DNA of 64,000 nucleotides from Niveispirillum cyanobacteriorum (GCF_002868735.1 NZ_CP025611.1:1730501-1794500), one strand, 5' to 3'; positions 28,228 to 37,300 are shown, counted from the stretch's first letter. Made by a program: numbers and translations. Notes: a model not told the origin generated them from the letters alone.

Positions 28228-29067
28228 TTACACCGCCATATTATCCAACAGCCGCACCCCGCCTAGCCGGGCGGTGCAGATCAGGCGGCCGGGGGCGGGT
28301 ACCGTCAGGGGTTCCAGGGTCAGCGCATCGACCAAGGCCAGGTAGTCAACGGCGGTGAAGCCGGCATCCAGCAGGGCCTTTGTGCCCGCCGAAAGGACCG
28401 CGTCCACCGCCTCTCCGGCGTGCAGCCGGTCGATCACGCCGCGCATGACGCGATTGAGCTGCCCCGCCACCTGCCGCTGTTCGGGCGACAGATAGGCGTT
28501 GCGCGATGACAGGGCCAAGCCATCGGCTTCGCGCACCGTCGGCACGCCCTCAATCTGCACCGGGATATCCAGGTCGCGCACCAGTTGCCGGATGGTGCAG
28601 AGCTGCTGGTAATCCTTTTCCCCAAAGCACGCGACATCGGCACCGGCCTGCAACAGCAGCTTGGTCACCACCGTGGCCACGCCCTGGAAATGGCCCGGGC
28701 GGAACGCCCCTTCCCAGCGGCTGGTAACGGGGCCGACATCGATGCTGGTGGCGAAACCCGCCGGATACATCACATCGACGGTCGGCGCGAACAGCAGGTC
28801 GCAGCCGGCACTGGCCAGCTTGGCGGCGTCACCTGCCTCATCGCGCGGATAGCGGCTGAAATCCTCATTCGGGCCGAATTGCGTGGGGTTCACGAACACC
28901 GTGGCAATCACCCGGTCGGCCAGTTCGCGCCCGTGCCGCACCAGGGTCAGGTGCCCGTCATGCAGCGCACCCATGGTGGGAACCAGGGCCGTGCGCAGCC
29001 CGGCCTGCCTCCAAGCGGACACCTGGGCACGCAGATCGGCGACAGTGCGAACGATGGGGAGGCTCAT
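28228..29067 (-). CDS. panC: Pantothenate synthetase
   Basis: Condenses pantoate and beta-alanine with ATP to pantothenate, the precursor of coenzyme A; cytoplasmic. 279 residues, normal for the family. The class-I-synthetase-like nucleotide site is clear: TMGALHDGHLTLV with the HIGH-type His36 and His39, the pantoate-binding FVNPTQFGPNEDFSRYPR segment, and the LSSRNAYLS motif near residue 185 that takes the KMSKS role. panB is not next to it. The next gene downstream on the same strand is an unrelated photolyase cluster member's 3' neighbour, across a 71-base gap. Confidence 0.96.
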   Translation of the reverse strand: MSLPIVRTVADLRAQVSAWRQAGLRTALVPTMGALHDGHLTLVRHGRELADRVIATVFVNPTQFGPNEDFSRYPRDEAGDAAKLASAGCDLLFAPTVDVMYPAGFATSIDVGPVTSRWEGAFRPGHFQGVATVVTKLLLQAGADVACFGEKDYQQLCTIRQLVRDLDIPVQIEGVPTVREADGLALSSRNAYLSPEQRQVAGQLNRVMRGVIDRLHAGEAVDAVLSAGTKALLDAGFTAVDYLALVDALTLEPLTVPAPGRLICTARLGGVRLLDNMAV

Positions 29068-29138
29068 GGCGGCGGCTCAAGGGCTGTTTCGCGGGTGCGG
29101 CATAGGGAGGTATGCCCTCGCCCGCCCCGCGACAAGCG

Positions 29139-29588
29139 CTAATGCGCCATATAGGCCTTGATCTTGCGCAGCACCCAGCCCAGCACGGGCAGCTTTTCGT
29201 AAAACTGCTCGGCCGCATCCCAATGGTCGATATGGCTGGTCACCTGTCCGGCCAGATCGAACCGCACTTCTGACATGCCCTCGATGGTGCTGGGGCGCGG
29301 CTGTCCCTTGCGGCGGAATACAAAGCCCCAACGCAGATAGGCCGTCTGTTCCGACACGGCATGGTCACGCACAATGAAACGCGGCTGCTCCAGCACATCG
29401 AACATCGCCGTGAACACCGCCTTCATCCGGTCGCGCGACCGGAAATCATTGAACGGGTCCTTGAAATGCACGTCCGGCACCGCCAGCCGGTCCAGCCTCA
29501 CCACCGTTTCGGGCCGCAGTTCCTGATAAAAGCGGATATAGGCGGCCAGCGCCTGATCCACCGGAACCTGTCCATTCACCGATCCCAT
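29139..29588 (-). CDS. NTF2-like (SnoaL-fold) protein
   Basis: 149 residues with the cone-shaped NTF2 fold pattern: an N-terminal helix, VPDVHFKDPFNDFRSRDRM (typical of nuclear-transport-factor-2-like proteins), and a C-terminal THIDHWDAAEQFYEKLPVLGW. Such domains often bind small hydrophobic ligands or act as isomerase/dehydratase scaffolds; the ligand is unknown. The ATG was chosen over a TTG 36 bases upstream. Last gene of the photolyase cluster, 45 bases after the SDR gene. In other alphaproteobacteria I recall similar small proteins near photo-oxidative-stress genes, so a shared stress role is a reasonable inference. Confidence 0.75.
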   Translation of the reverse strand: MGSVNGQVPVDQALAAYIRFYQELRPETVVRLDRLAVPDVHFKDPFNDFRSRDRMKAVFTAMFDVLEQPRFIVRDHAVSEQTAYLRWGFVFRRKGQPRPSTIEGMSEVRFDLAGQVTSHIDHWDAAEQFYEKLPVLGWVLRKIKAYMAH

Positions 29589-29633
29589 GCCAACCCTGAT
29601 CCAAGCCGTTTCCCGAAGGTCCAATCCCGGCGC

Positions 29634-30401
29634 TTACTTTGGCACGGTTCCACGGACCATCATGAAATACAGTGCATCGGGAAAACGGCGCAACAGCAGA
29701 AGCGGCCATGTAAAGCGACGCGGGAACGTTATCTGAAAACCGTTGCCTTTCAGCCCCGCCACCAACCGCGCCGCCGCCTTCTCCACCGGCATCAGGAAGG
29801 GCATAGGAAAGTCATTCTTGTCCGTCAGGGGCGTCTTGATAAAACCGGGGCAGACCAGTTGCACCTTGATGCCATACCGCTCCACATCCAGCTTCAGGCT
29901 TTCGGTCATGTTGTTCAACGCAGCCTTTGACGCGCCATAGGCCAGCGACCGGGGCAGGCCGCGATATCCCGCCACGCTGGACACCACGGCCACATGCCCC
30001 CGCCCCCGGTCGATCATGCCGGGCAGGATGGCCGCCAAGCAGTTGACCGTGCCGATCAGGTTGACATCGATGGTGCGGGCGAATGTGGCTGGGTCCAGCT
30101 CCTTGGCCCCATCCGGCTGATACGTCCCGGCATTGAGCACGGCCAGCGCGATAGGCCCGTGCGGTGCCAGCGCCGCCTTCACCCCGTCGGCATCGGTGAT
30201 ATCCAGCGGCACCGGAATAATCCGCCCCGCCCCCGAAGCCCGTTCCGCCAGCGCCACCAACGGTTCCACCCGCCGCGCACTGACCAGCACGCTCCACCCT
30301 TCCGCCGCCAGGGCCAGGGCCACATGCTCCCCAATCCCGGAAGAGGCACCGGTAACCCAGGCAAAACCATCGGCGGGCGTGGGGGTGTGCAGATTGGTCA
30401 T
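29634..30401 (-). CDS. Short-chain dehydrogenase/reductase
   Basis: 255-residue classical SDR. The Rossmann cofactor motif is WVTGASSGIGEH near residues 15-26, NAG at about 90, and the active-site Ser...YGASK with Tyr and Lys intact. The C-terminus is longer and basic-hydrophobic (RRFTWPLLLLRRFPDALYFMMV), which suggests membrane association and a lipid or hydrophobic substrate. Its start overlaps the photolyase stop by four bases (ATGA). Contrasts with the second SDR at the head of the cluster, which lacks the Tyr. The substrate is unknown. Confidence 0.85.
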   Translation of the reverse strand: MTNLHTPTPADGFAWVTGASSGIGEHVALALAAEGWSVLVSARRVEPLVALAERASGAGRIIPVPLDITDADGVKAALAPHGPIALAVLNAGTYQPDGAKELDPATFARTIDVNLIGTVNCLAAILPGMIDRGRGHVAVVSSVAGYRGLPRSLAYGASKAALNNMTESLKLDVERYGIKVQLVCPGFIKTPLTDKNDFPMPFLMPVEKAAARLVAGLKGNGFQITFPRRFTWPLLLLRRFPDALYFMMVRGTVPK

Positions 30402-31960
30402 GATCTCTCCGTTCCCGTGGCCGGATACGCTGGCACCAGCCCCGCGATGAACCGCCCCGCCTGCGCCCGGATGGCCTCTCGCTTGGCTGGTTCCATGCCG
30501 TCCAGGCCCTTATAGACCAGCCCCATCCTGGGATTGCCGCGCAGCTTGCCCTCATTCTCCATCAGGAAGTTCCAGTAAAGCGCGTTGAAGGGGCAGGCGG
30601 TGGTGCCGGTGGTTTCCTTCACGTCATACCGGCATTTGGTGCAGTAGTCCGACATGCGCTGAATATATTTGCCGCTGGCGGCATAGGGCTTGCTGCCCAG
30701 ATAGCCGCCATCGGCATGCATCACCATGCCATGCACATTGGGCAGTTCCACCCAATCATAGGCATCGGCATAGACGGCCAGATACCATTCCTCAATCTGC
30801 GCCGGTTCCACGCCCAGCAGCAGGGCGAAATTGCCCGTCACCATCAGGCGCTGGATATGGTGGGCATAGGCCAGCCGTTCGGTCTGCCCGATGACCTGCG
30901 CCATGCAGTTCATGTCGGTGCGCCCGGTCCAGTAGAAATCGGGCAGCGGGCGGTGGGCGTTGAGCGCGTTGGTGTCGGCATAGGCCGGCATTTTCAGCCA
31001 GTAGATGCCGCGCACATATTCCCGCCAGCCCAGGATCTGGCGAATGAACCCCTCCACCGCGTTCAAGGGCGCGTGGCCCTGACGCCATGCCCGTTCGGCA
31101 GCATCCACCACACGGCGCGGGTCCAGCAGGCCGGCATTGATGTAGGGCGACAGGATGGAATGGAACAGGGTCTCCTGGCCCATGGCCATCGCATCCTGAT
31201 AATCCCCAAAGAGGGGCAGGCAATGGCTGATGAAATGGTTCAGCGCCTTCTCCGCCCCCGCCGCCGTGACGGCATAGAAGAACCCTTCCAGCTTTCCGAA
31301 ATGGCCCTTAAATCGTTCGGCCACCAGGGCCAGGACCTCCGCCGTGATGGCGTCCGGCTCCTCCCGATAGGGCGGAGGGATTTTCAGGCCCTTGGGCAGG
31401 GATTTGCGATTTTCGGCATCGAAATTCCACTGCCCGCCCTCCGGCTGCCCCTCCGGGGTCAGCAGGATTTTGTAATCCCGCCGCATCTCCCGGTAAAAGA
31501 ACTCCATCCGCAACTGCTTGCGCCCATCGGCCCAGGACCGGAAGCGGGCGATGGGGCAGAAGAAGCGGTCATCCTCCTTCACCTCCACCGGCACGGCGAA
31601 ATCCTGCTGCCATTGCCGCATCGGTTTCCAAACGCGCCATTCACCGGGAAAGGTGACAATCGCGCGGGCGGCCCCGTGCCGGGCAATGGCGCGGGACAGT
31701 TCCCCGCCCAGCGTGCCGGTATTGTCGGGATCATCCAGGCGGATGTAATCGACACGGACGCCATCCGCCCGCAGTTCCTCAGCAAAGTGCCGCATGGCGC
31801 TGAACAGAAAGGCGATCTTCTGCGGGTGATGGGGAACGTAGGTTGCCTCCGCCATCACCTCTGCCAGCAAGACCACATCCTGGGTCCTATCCAGCCCGCG
31901 CAAGGACGCCAGATTGCGCGACAGTTGATCGCCCAGAACCAGACGGACAGCACCGCTCAT
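30398..31960 (-). CDS. Iron-sulfur cryptochrome/photolyase (PhrB/CryB class)
   Basis: FAD-containing photolyase-related protein of 520 residues, of the bacterial group typified by Agrobacterium PhrB ((6-4) photolyase) and Rhodobacter CryB. Four cysteines for a [4Fe-4S] cluster are present at 352, 440, 443 and 456, each offset by +2 from PhrB (350, 438, 441, 454). His368 corresponds to the PhrB catalytic histidine. The N-terminal half is the DPRP-type antenna domain (LVLGDQLS). Repair of UV (6-4) photoproducts or blue-light signalling are both possible from sequence; the cluster and His favour repair. Both start and stop overlap neighbouring genes by four bases. Confidence 0.93.
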   Translation of the reverse strand: MSGAVRLVLGDQLSRNLASLRGLDRTQDVVLLAEVMAEATYVPHHPQKIAFLFSAMRHFAEELRADGVRVDYIRLDDPDNTGTLGGELSRAIARHGAARAIVTFPGEWRVWKPMRQWQQDFAVPVEVKEDDRFFCPIARFRSWADGRKQLRMEFFYREMRRDYKILLTPEGQPEGGQWNFDAENRKSLPKGLKIPPPYREEPDAITAEVLALVAERFKGHFGKLEGFFYAVTAAGAEKALNHFISHCLPLFGDYQDAMAMGQETLFHSILSPYINAGLLDPRRVVDAAERAWRQGHAPLNAVEGFIRQILGWREYVRGIYWLKMPAYADTNALNAHRPLPDFYWTGRTDMNCMAQVIGQTERLAYAHHIQRLMVTGNFALLLGVEPAQIEEWYLAVYADAYDWVELPNVHGMVMHADGGYLGSKPYAASGKYIQRMSDYCTKCRYDVKETTGTTACPFNALYWNFLMENEGKLRGNPRMGLVYKGLDGMEPAKREAIRAQAGRFIAGLVPAYPATGTERS

Positions 31961-32682
31961 GGTGTCGCGGCCGATTGCGGGGCGGGCTCCGGCGGCACAG
32001 GAACGCTGTCCAGAACGTAGGTGATTTTCTGCCCCTTCGCCTCAAACGCCAAACCCACCCATTGGCCGGTTTCGTCGTACCACAGGTCGATCTGGTTGGT
32101 TTTGCCAGGCGGGTTGGTCAGGATATTGATCGTGTGATGGCGGGCCTGCATCGGGCCGGACTGGGTGGTCAAGGTCTCCGGACCCCGATCCTCCATCCGC
32201 ACATCCATGATCAGCCCGCGCTGCGTATCCAGAAGCTGGGTCGCGCTGGTGATGGCGTTGTTCCAGTAGCTGGTGGGGATGATGTCGGCGGGCGCGACAT
32301 AGGAGCCACCGCTACCTTCCACCATCAACCCGTCCGGCCCGGCCTTGGCGCGCAGCCAGTAATCGTCACCATCATCATCGGTGCGGGTTTCGATCTCCAC
32401 CAGCCGCCCCGCCTCCCAGACCTCCCGGTTGCGGTGGCGGTAGCGATAGGCGGTGACGAAGGCCAAGGTCACTTCCAGGCTGATCTCCTTTTCCATGATC
32501 AGCCGATCGCCATCGCGCGTGAATCGCAGGCGGTGATAGCCCATGGGGCTGTCATTCTTGCGGAACACGGAAAAGGAGATGGCGTCCGTTTCCGGCAGGA
32601 TGAACGCCGCCGACCGGCGCGGCAGGATCAGGCCAAGGCCCAGCGCCAGCGGGGCGGCAAGGATCAGGTGGCGGCGATGCAT
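31957..32682 (-). CDS. DUF6134-family exported protein
   Basis: 241 residues with a Tat-like or long signal peptide (MHRRHLILAAPLALGLGLILPRRSAA) and then a mostly beta domain rich in Arg/Asp/Glu (FRKNDSPMGYHRLRF). I recognise the DUF6134 pattern but not a function; the protein is predicted to be periplasmic. The start has a GGAGA in the expected position. It follows the first SDR gene by nine bases and overlaps the photolyase by four, so it belongs to the photolyase operon. Linking its job to lipid or envelope damage under light stress is only a hypothesis. Confidence 0.75.
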   Translation of the reverse strand: MHRRHLILAAPLALGLGLILPRRSAAFILPETDAISFSVFRKNDSPMGYHRLRFTRDGDRLIMEKEISLEVTLAFVTAYRYRHRNREVWEAGRLVEIETRTDDDGDDYWLRAKAGPDGLMVEGSGGSYVAPADIIPTSYWNNAITSATQLLDTQRGLIMDVRMEDRGPETLTTQSGPMQARHHTINILTNPPGKTNQIDLWYDETGQWVGLAFEAKGQKITYVLDSVPVPPEPAPQSAATP

Positions 32683-32691
32683 ATTCGTCTC

Positions 32692-33420
32692 CTATCCCTT
32701 GGTGCGAAGTGTACCACGTCCCCCATCAACGGCCAGAACCTGCCCCGTGATCCAACCGGCATCCGACGACAACAGAAAATCTGCCATGGCGGCCAGATCA
32801 TCGGCCTCCCCCAACCGGCCCAGCGGGTGCATGGCGGCGATGCCCTGCGCCATCTGTTCGGAGGACAGCAGCGGGGCCGCCAGCGGCGTGCGGGTCAGGG
32901 ACGGGGCGATGACGTTGACGCGCACATGCGGCGCCCATTCCGCCGCCATGGCCCGGCCCAGCCCCGCCACCGCCCCCTTGGCCGCCGCAATGACGGCATG
33001 GTTGGTGAAGCCTTGTTCCACCGCGACAGTGGAGAACAGCACGACAGAGCCCTTCGCCGCTTTCAACCCCTTTTCCGCCGCACGCAGCGCCGTGGCCGCC
33101 CCCAGTAGGTTCAGATTGAAGGCCGTCAGGAAATCAGCACTGCGGGTTGCCTTCAAGGGCTTGATCACGATGGACCCGACGCAATAGGCCAGCCCCGCGA
33201 TGCCGTCGCCCCGGTCGCCCAGCGCCACCGCATCGGCCAGCGCATCCTCCGCCGTCACATCAGCGACGGCATGGCTGGCGCCCAGGTTCTGGGCCAGATC
33301 CTCCACCCGCACCGCATCGCGCGCCACCAGATGCAGGGCATGGCCCTTGGCCGCCAGCCGTCGTGCCAGGGCCTGACCGGTACCGCCGGTTGCACCAATG
33401 ATGATGATGGGGGGTGCCAT
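32692..33420 (-). CDS. SDR-family protein lacking the catalytic tyrosine
   Basis: 242 residues with the SDR Rossmann motif IIGATGGTGQA (8-18), Asn103 and Ser130 (LFSTVAV), and Lys148. In the place of the catalytic Tyr four residues before Lys, the sequence reads Ile144 (HAVIAAAK), so the normal proton-relay triad is incomplete. The protein may bind NAD(P) and act as a regulator, as a partner of another SDR, or by another mechanism. It is the first gene of the five-gene photolyase cluster; 150+ bases upstream separate it from the divergent small lipoprotein gene. Confidence that it is SDR-fold is high; the function is unknown. Confidence 0.8.
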   Translation of the reverse strand: MAPPIIIIGATGGTGQALARRLAAKGHALHLVARDAVRVEDLAQNLGASHAVADVTAEDALADAVALGDRGDGIAGLAYCVGSIVIKPLKATRSADFLTAFNLNLLGAATALRAAEKGLKAAKGSVVLFSTVAVEQGFTNHAVIAAAKGAVAGLGRAMAAEWAPHVRVNVIAPSLTRTPLAAPLLSSEQMAQGIAAMHPLGRLGEADDLAAMADFLLSSDAGWITGQVLAVDGGRGTLRTKG

Positions 33421-33576
33421 AACGCTGTTCCATCCTGTCCTTTATGGGCAACAGGAGCTAGTGCGCGGCACGCCATCGCCAAGGGGGGCGGGAACCTTCT
33501 GCCCCCTTCGGCTGTTCTATCGCCGAAGACCACCCATCAGGGGTGGTCAAGCGATGCAAATGGATGGAGAGAGAAC

Positions 33577-33816
33577 ATGGGGATGAACCTTCTGCGCCAC
33601 GGAACCCTGGTCGCCTTGCTGCTGGCCGCCCCTCTGGCCCTGACGGCCTGTGACAACAAGGGTCCGGCGGAACGCGCGGGCGAAAAGATCGACGATGCCG
33701 CCGAAAAGGCCGCCGACAAGCTGGAAGAGGCCCGCGACAAGGCGGGTGAGGCCGTGGACGACCTGCGCGACAAGGCCGACGAAGCCGTGGAAAAGGCCAA
33801 GGAAGACAATAAGTAA
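33577..33816 (+). CDS. Small lipoprotein with amphipathic helical repeats
   Basis: 79 residues with a lipobox (ALTAC, Cys about residue 25) followed by a long stretch of Lys/Glu/Asp/Ala 11-residue-like repeats (AAEKAADKLEEARDKAGEAVDDLRDKADEA) predicted to be one amphipathic helix or coiled coil. The pattern is reminiscent of late-embryogenesis-abundant-like or apolipoprotein-type helices and of small envelope lipoproteins, but no family is assigned. GGAGAGAG precedes the ATG. It ends at a strong terminator that also overlaps the 3' end of the convergent dnaJ-like gene. Confidence 0.7.
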   Translation: MGMNLLRHGTLVALLLAAPLALTACDNKGPAERAGEKIDDAAEKAADKLEEARDKAGEAVDDLRDKADEAVEKAKEDNK

Positions 33817-33824
33817 GGTGAAAC

Positions 33825-33858
33825 GCGCAAGCTGGGGGCTCACACCCCCAGCTTGCGC
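33825..33858. terminator. 14-bp hairpin at a convergent 3' junction
   Basis: Arms GCGCAAGCTGGGGG (33825-33838) and CCCCCAGCTTGCGC (33845-33858) form a perfect stem with a six-base loop (CTCACA). No T run follows on either side. The stem lies partly inside the last codons of the DnaJ-like gene. Confidence 0.7.
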
Positions 33859-34817
33859 CGCACGTCGTAATCCTTACCCTTGGACCAGCGCTCGATGAAG
33901 CTGGTCAGCTCCGCATCCGGCTTTTCCGGCAGCATCACCATCAGCTTCACATAAAGGTCGCCCGTCACCTTGCGGTCGGCATTGGGGATGCCCTTGCCCT
34001 TCAGGCGCAGGATGGTGCCGCTATTGGCACCGGCGGGGACCTTCACGGCCACCTGCCCGTCCAGGGTCGGCACCTTGATGGCCGCCCCCAACACCGCCTC
34101 TTGCAACGTCACCGGCACATCCAGATGGATGTCATCATCCTTGCGGGTAAATAGCGGGTGGTTATCGACCAGCACCTCGACAATCGCGTCGCCCGCACCG
34201 GCACCGCCCAGCCCCGCCAGACCCTGCCCCTTCAGGCGCAGCTTGGTCTGATCGCGCGTGCCGGGGGGGATGTTGACATCGATGGTCTTGCCCGTGGACA
34301 GGGTCAGCCGTCGCTTGGCCCCCAGGCAGGCATCGGCAAAGCTGACGCTGACCGAATAATTGACGTCGCTGCCCTTGGCCTTGACGCCCGCACCACCACC
34401 CGAGGAGTAGCGGCGCTTGGTGGCCCCGAAGATATCATTGAACATATCGTCGGCGAAGGGATCATCGCCAGCACCCGCACCCGGCTTGGCACCACCACCG
34501 GGGCCGCGCGTGCCAAACCCCGCCCCGAATCCGCCGCCACGACCACTGCCGGCACCTGCACCCCAGGCGCGGCGGAAGGTGCGGTCGGGCCGTTCGGCGC
34601 CGCTGGCATCAATCTCGCCCTTGTCAAACCGCGCCCGCTTGTCCGGATCGGACAGCAGGGAATAAGCGGCGTTGACCTCCTTGAACTTCTGCTCAATGTC
34701 GGGACGGCCGGGGTTCAGGTCGGGATGGTACTGCTTGGCCAGCCCGCGAAAGGCCTGCTTGATGTCATCGGCAGAGGCACTCCGCGTCAGGCCGAGGACA
34801 AGGTAGGGATCGCGCAT
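33840..34817 (-). CDS. DnaJ-type co-chaperone without zinc finger (CbpA-like)
   Basis: 325-residue Hsp40. The J domain (1-65) has the DnaK-stimulating HPD motif (His31-Asp33). A Gly-rich region follows (about 85-125), then two C-terminal substrate-binding beta domains ending in [16 protein letters not shown]. There is no CxxCxGxG zinc-finger repeat, so it is of the CbpA/DjlA-like simple type rather than a full DnaJ. The start at ATG ([10 protein letters not shown]) was preferred over a GTG six bases upstream. A strong terminator for the next gene lies upstream of it, so it is separate from the 17-kDa gene. Confidence 0.9.
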   Translation of the reverse strand: MRDPYLVLGLTRSASADDIKQAFRGLAKQYHPDLNPGRPDIEQKFKEVNAAYSLLSDPDKRARFDKGEIDASGAERPDRTFRRAWGAGAGSGRGGGFGAGFGTRGPGGGAKPGAGAGDDPFADDMFNDIFGATKRRYSSGGGAGVKAKGSDVNYSVSVSFADACLGAKRRLTLSTGKTIDVNIPPGTRDQTKLRLKGQGLAGLGGAGAGDAIVEVLVDNHPLFTRKDDDIHLDVPVTLQEAVLGAAIKVPTLDGQVAVKVPAGANSGTILRLKGKGIPNADRKVTGDLYVKLMVMLPEKPDAELTSFIERWSKGKDYDVRRKLGV

Positions 34818-34916
34818 GGTCACCAGCAGGCAGAAAAAGTGAAAACCTGCCGCATCCTACGCCCCGGCAGCCCCCGGTCAAGCATGGCCGACAGGAAGCT
34901 GCCAACGCATCCGTAT

Positions 34917-34954
34917 AAAAAACCCCGCGCCAGGGGTTAAACCCTGACGCGGGG
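34917..34954 (-). terminator. Rho-independent terminator of the 17-kDa-like lipoprotein gene
   Basis: Arms CCCCGCG-x-CAGGG (34923-34935) and CCCTG-x-CGCGGGG (34942-34954), with one internal mismatch and a six-base loop. Followed on the minus strand by six T (34917-34922). Classic minus-strand terminator, 30 bases after the stop codon. Confidence 0.85.
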
Positions 34955-34983
34955 CGATCATTTGCCCTGCTGCTGGGCAATCG

Positions 34984-35454
34984 TCAGCTGACGATCTTCC
35001 AGGAACCGTCCGGCTGCTGGCAGGCACGGCCAAAGGCTTGTTCGCTGCGGCCACCGACGATGATCGTCTGCTGGTATTCGCGGCAATAGGCGTTGGTGCC
35101 CTGCTGACGGCCCTCATTGGTCGGCGTCACGATGACGCGGTTGCTGTTATTGGGGTTATCCCAGACGATGGGCTGGTTCAGCGGCGCGTTGAAGGACGCG
35201 TATGTGTTGCGTTCCAGGGCGGCCCGGTCAGCCTTGTCCAGCGACGCGCCTACTTCCGAACCGATCAGCGCACCCAGCACCGCACCGGCACCCGTCGCCC
35301 ACAGCTTGCCCGAACCACCACCGATCTGGCTGCCGGCCAGACCGCCCATCAGGCCGCCGATCACGGCGCCACCGGTCTGCTTGTTGCCGCCCGTGGTCTG
35401 ACACCCGGCCAGCAGGGCCACCAGGGCGGTGGCGACAACGATCTTGCGAATCAT
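34984..35454 (-). CDS. 17-kDa surface-antigen-like glycine-zipper lipoprotein
   Basis: 156 residues with a lipobox (LLAGC, Cys about residue 18). A glycine-zipper region ([22 protein letters not shown]...[14 protein letters not shown], about 28-70) typical of the Rickettsia 17-kDa antigen family follows, then a C-terminal domain with [12 protein letters not shown] and [10 protein letters not shown]. The protein is probably an outer-membrane lipoprotein; its exact role in the family is not known. Preceded by AGAAAGG at good spacing. Divergent from pdxH with about 160 bases between starts. Confidence 0.85.
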   Translation of the reverse strand: MIRKIVVATALVALLAGCQTTGGNKQTGGAVIGGLMGGLAGSQIGGGSGKLWATGAGAVLGALIGSEVGASLDKADRAALERNTYASFNAPLNQPIVWDNPNNSNRVIVTPTNEGRQQGTNAYCREYQQTIIVGGRSEQAFGRACQQPDGSWKIVS

Positions 35455-35613
35455 TTTTCAGAACCTTTCTCGGATCATGCTTTGCCCCCGAACCATTCGC
35501 CGTCGGGCATTTCCGCCTGCGGACGGGTGCCATGCGGGGGACGGCATGGACAAACAACCCATGCTCCTTATCTTCGTGATGAATTCGGGCGCAACTATGA
35601 CGAAGATCAAGCC

Positions 35614-36207
35614 ATGACGCTGGAAAACGCCACCGACCCTTTCGCGCAGTTCCGGGCGTGGTTCGCCGAAGCCGAGACGGCAGAGATCAATGATCCAAAC
35701 GCCATGTCAGTGGCCACCGTCGGCGCCAATGGCCGCCCGTCGGTGCGCATCCTGCTGCTGAAGGGCCTGGATGACCGGGGTTTCACCTTCTACACCAATA
35801 CGCAAAGCCGCAAGGGCGACCAGTTGGAAGCCACGCATTTCGCGGCCCTGACCTTCCATTGGAAATCGCTGCGCCGGCAGGTGCGGATCGAGGGACCGGT
35901 GGAGCGGGTGACGGATGCAGAGGCCGATGCCTATTTCGCCAGCCGCCCGCGTGGCAGCCGCATCGGCGCCTGGGCCAGCCAGCAGTCACGTCCGCTGGAC
36001 AGCCGCGCCACCCTGGAACAGGCCGTGGCCGATACCGAGGCGCGGTTCGATGGCGGCGAAGTGCCGCGCCCGCCGCATTGGACCGGCTTCCGCGTCGTTC
36101 CCGACCGGATCGAATTCTGGCAGGATCGCGAATACCGGCTGCATGACCGTATCCTGTTCACCCGCGCGGGTGAGGGGGAATGGGCAAAGGGCCGGCTTTA
36201 TCCCTGA
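35614..36207 (+). CDS. pdxH: Pyridoxamine 5'-phosphate oxidase
   Basis: Oxidises pyridoxine or pyridoxamine 5'-phosphate to pyridoxal phosphate with FMN; cytoplasmic homodimer. The 197-residue product has the FMN-binding segments [28 protein letters not shown] and [14 protein letters not shown], and the C-terminal signature LHDRILFTR with substrate Arg. The ATG ([13 protein letters not shown]) fits the family; long upstream in-frame readings are not supported. The CDF exporter starts 11 bases downstream, so the two probably share a message. Confidence 0.96.
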   Translation: MTLENATDPFAQFRAWFAEAETAEINDPNAMSVATVGANGRPSVRILLLKGLDDRGFTFYTNTQSRKGDQLEATHFAALTFHWKSLRRQVRIEGPVERVTDAEADAYFASRPRGSRIGAWASQQSRPLDSRATLEQAVADTEARFDGGEVPRPPHWTGFRVVPDRIEFWQDREYRLHDRILFTRAGEGEWAKGRLYP

Positions 36208-36218
36208 TGTGAAGGTGC

Positions 36219-37136
36219 ATGGTGGCGGGTACGGGTGACGCGACGGACAAGTATCGGCGGTGGGCCACCTATGCCAGCGTCACGGTCGCCCTGATCCTGA
36301 TTGCGGCCAAGCTGGCCTCCTACATGGCGACGGGTGCCGTCGCCATCCTGTCCTCCCTGATGGACAGCTCGGTCGATCTGCTGGCCTCCATCGTCACGCT
36401 TCTGGGGGTCGCGCAGGCGCTGCGCGCCCCCGACACCACGCACCGTTTCGGCCATGGCAAGGCCGAGCCGCTGGCAGCATTGGCGCAGGCGGCGTTCGTG
36501 GCCGGGTCGGGCGTGTTCCTGGGCTATGAAGGTGTGGGGCGTCTTGCAGAGCCGCGCCCGGTGGAGAATGCCGAACTGGGCATCGCCACCATGGTCTTCG
36601 CCATCGTGATGACGGGCCTGCTGCTACTGGTGCAGCGCTGGGTGATCCGGCGCACGAAATCCATGGCGATTGCCGCCGACAGCATGCATTACAGCGGCGA
36701 TCTGCTGATGAATTCCGCCGTCATCGCGGCCTTGGGCCTGACAGCCTGGACCGGCTGGCCCTATTGGGACCCGATCTTCGCGCTGGGCATCGCCGCCTTC
36801 CTGGTCTGGGGTGCCAGCCGCATCGTGCGTGAGGCGCTGGGCGTGCTGATGGATCGCGAATTGCCCGATGGCGACCGGGCGCGCGTGAAGGAAGTGGTCC
36901 GCGCCCACAGCCAAACACGCGGCATCCATGATCTGCGCACCCGGTCCACGGGTATCGGCCAGCACATCGAATTCCACCTGGAACTGGACCCGCACCTGAC
37001 ACTGGCCGAAGCCCACGACATCACCGACGAGATCGAGCGTGAACTGCGCGCCGCCTTCCCCAACGCGGAGTTCGCCATCCATCAGGAACCGGCGGGCCTG
37101 GAAGATGAACGTCTGGATCACCGCATCCGGCGATAA
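36219..37136 (+). CDS. Cation diffusion facilitator (FieF/YiiP-type)
   Basis: 305-residue proton-coupled exporter of divalent metals (Zn, Fe, Cd or Mn). Six membrane segments precede a cytoplasmic C-terminal metal-binding domain. The transport-site residues align with YiiP with an offset of +4: Asp49 and Asp53 (MDSSVD) and His157 and Asp161 (MHYSGD). A His-rich loop, HRFGHGKAEP, follows segment two. DSSVD...HxxxD is the Fe/Zn-type pattern, not a manganese-type DxxxD pair, but metal choice should not be read from this alone. GAAGG precedes the ATG. It follows pdxH closely. Confidence 0.92.
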   Translation: MVAGTGDATDKYRRWATYASVTVALILIAAKLASYMATGAVAILSSLMDSSVDLLASIVTLLGVAQALRAPDTTHRFGHGKAEPLAALAQAAFVAGSGVFLGYEGVGRLAEPRPVENAELGIATMVFAIVMTGLLLLVQRWVIRRTKSMAIAADSMHYSGDLLMNSAVIAALGLTAWTGWPYWDPIFALGIAAFLVWGASRIVREALGVLMDRELPDGDRARVKEVVRAHSQTRGIHDLRTRSTGIGQHIEFHLELDPHLTLAEAHDITDEIERELRAAFPNAEFAIHQEPAGLEDERLDHRIRR

Positions 37137-37300
37137 TATTGTCACTGCGGTTTCCAACCTATCCCGATGCACGCCCGCCATGACAGATTCGTGACTGCGC
37201 CTGTGTGCCTCGTCACAGGAACATCGGCACGGTCGCATTTATTTTTGTGGAACCTTCGGCGTGTCTGGCGGAATGTGTCCGCTGGTAACCGGGGGCAATC

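Noticed and set aside
33421-33500. ECF/RpoE-type promoter before the photolyase cluster
   Set aside because: I looked for TGATCC-type -35 elements known from singlet-oxygen regulons and found none.
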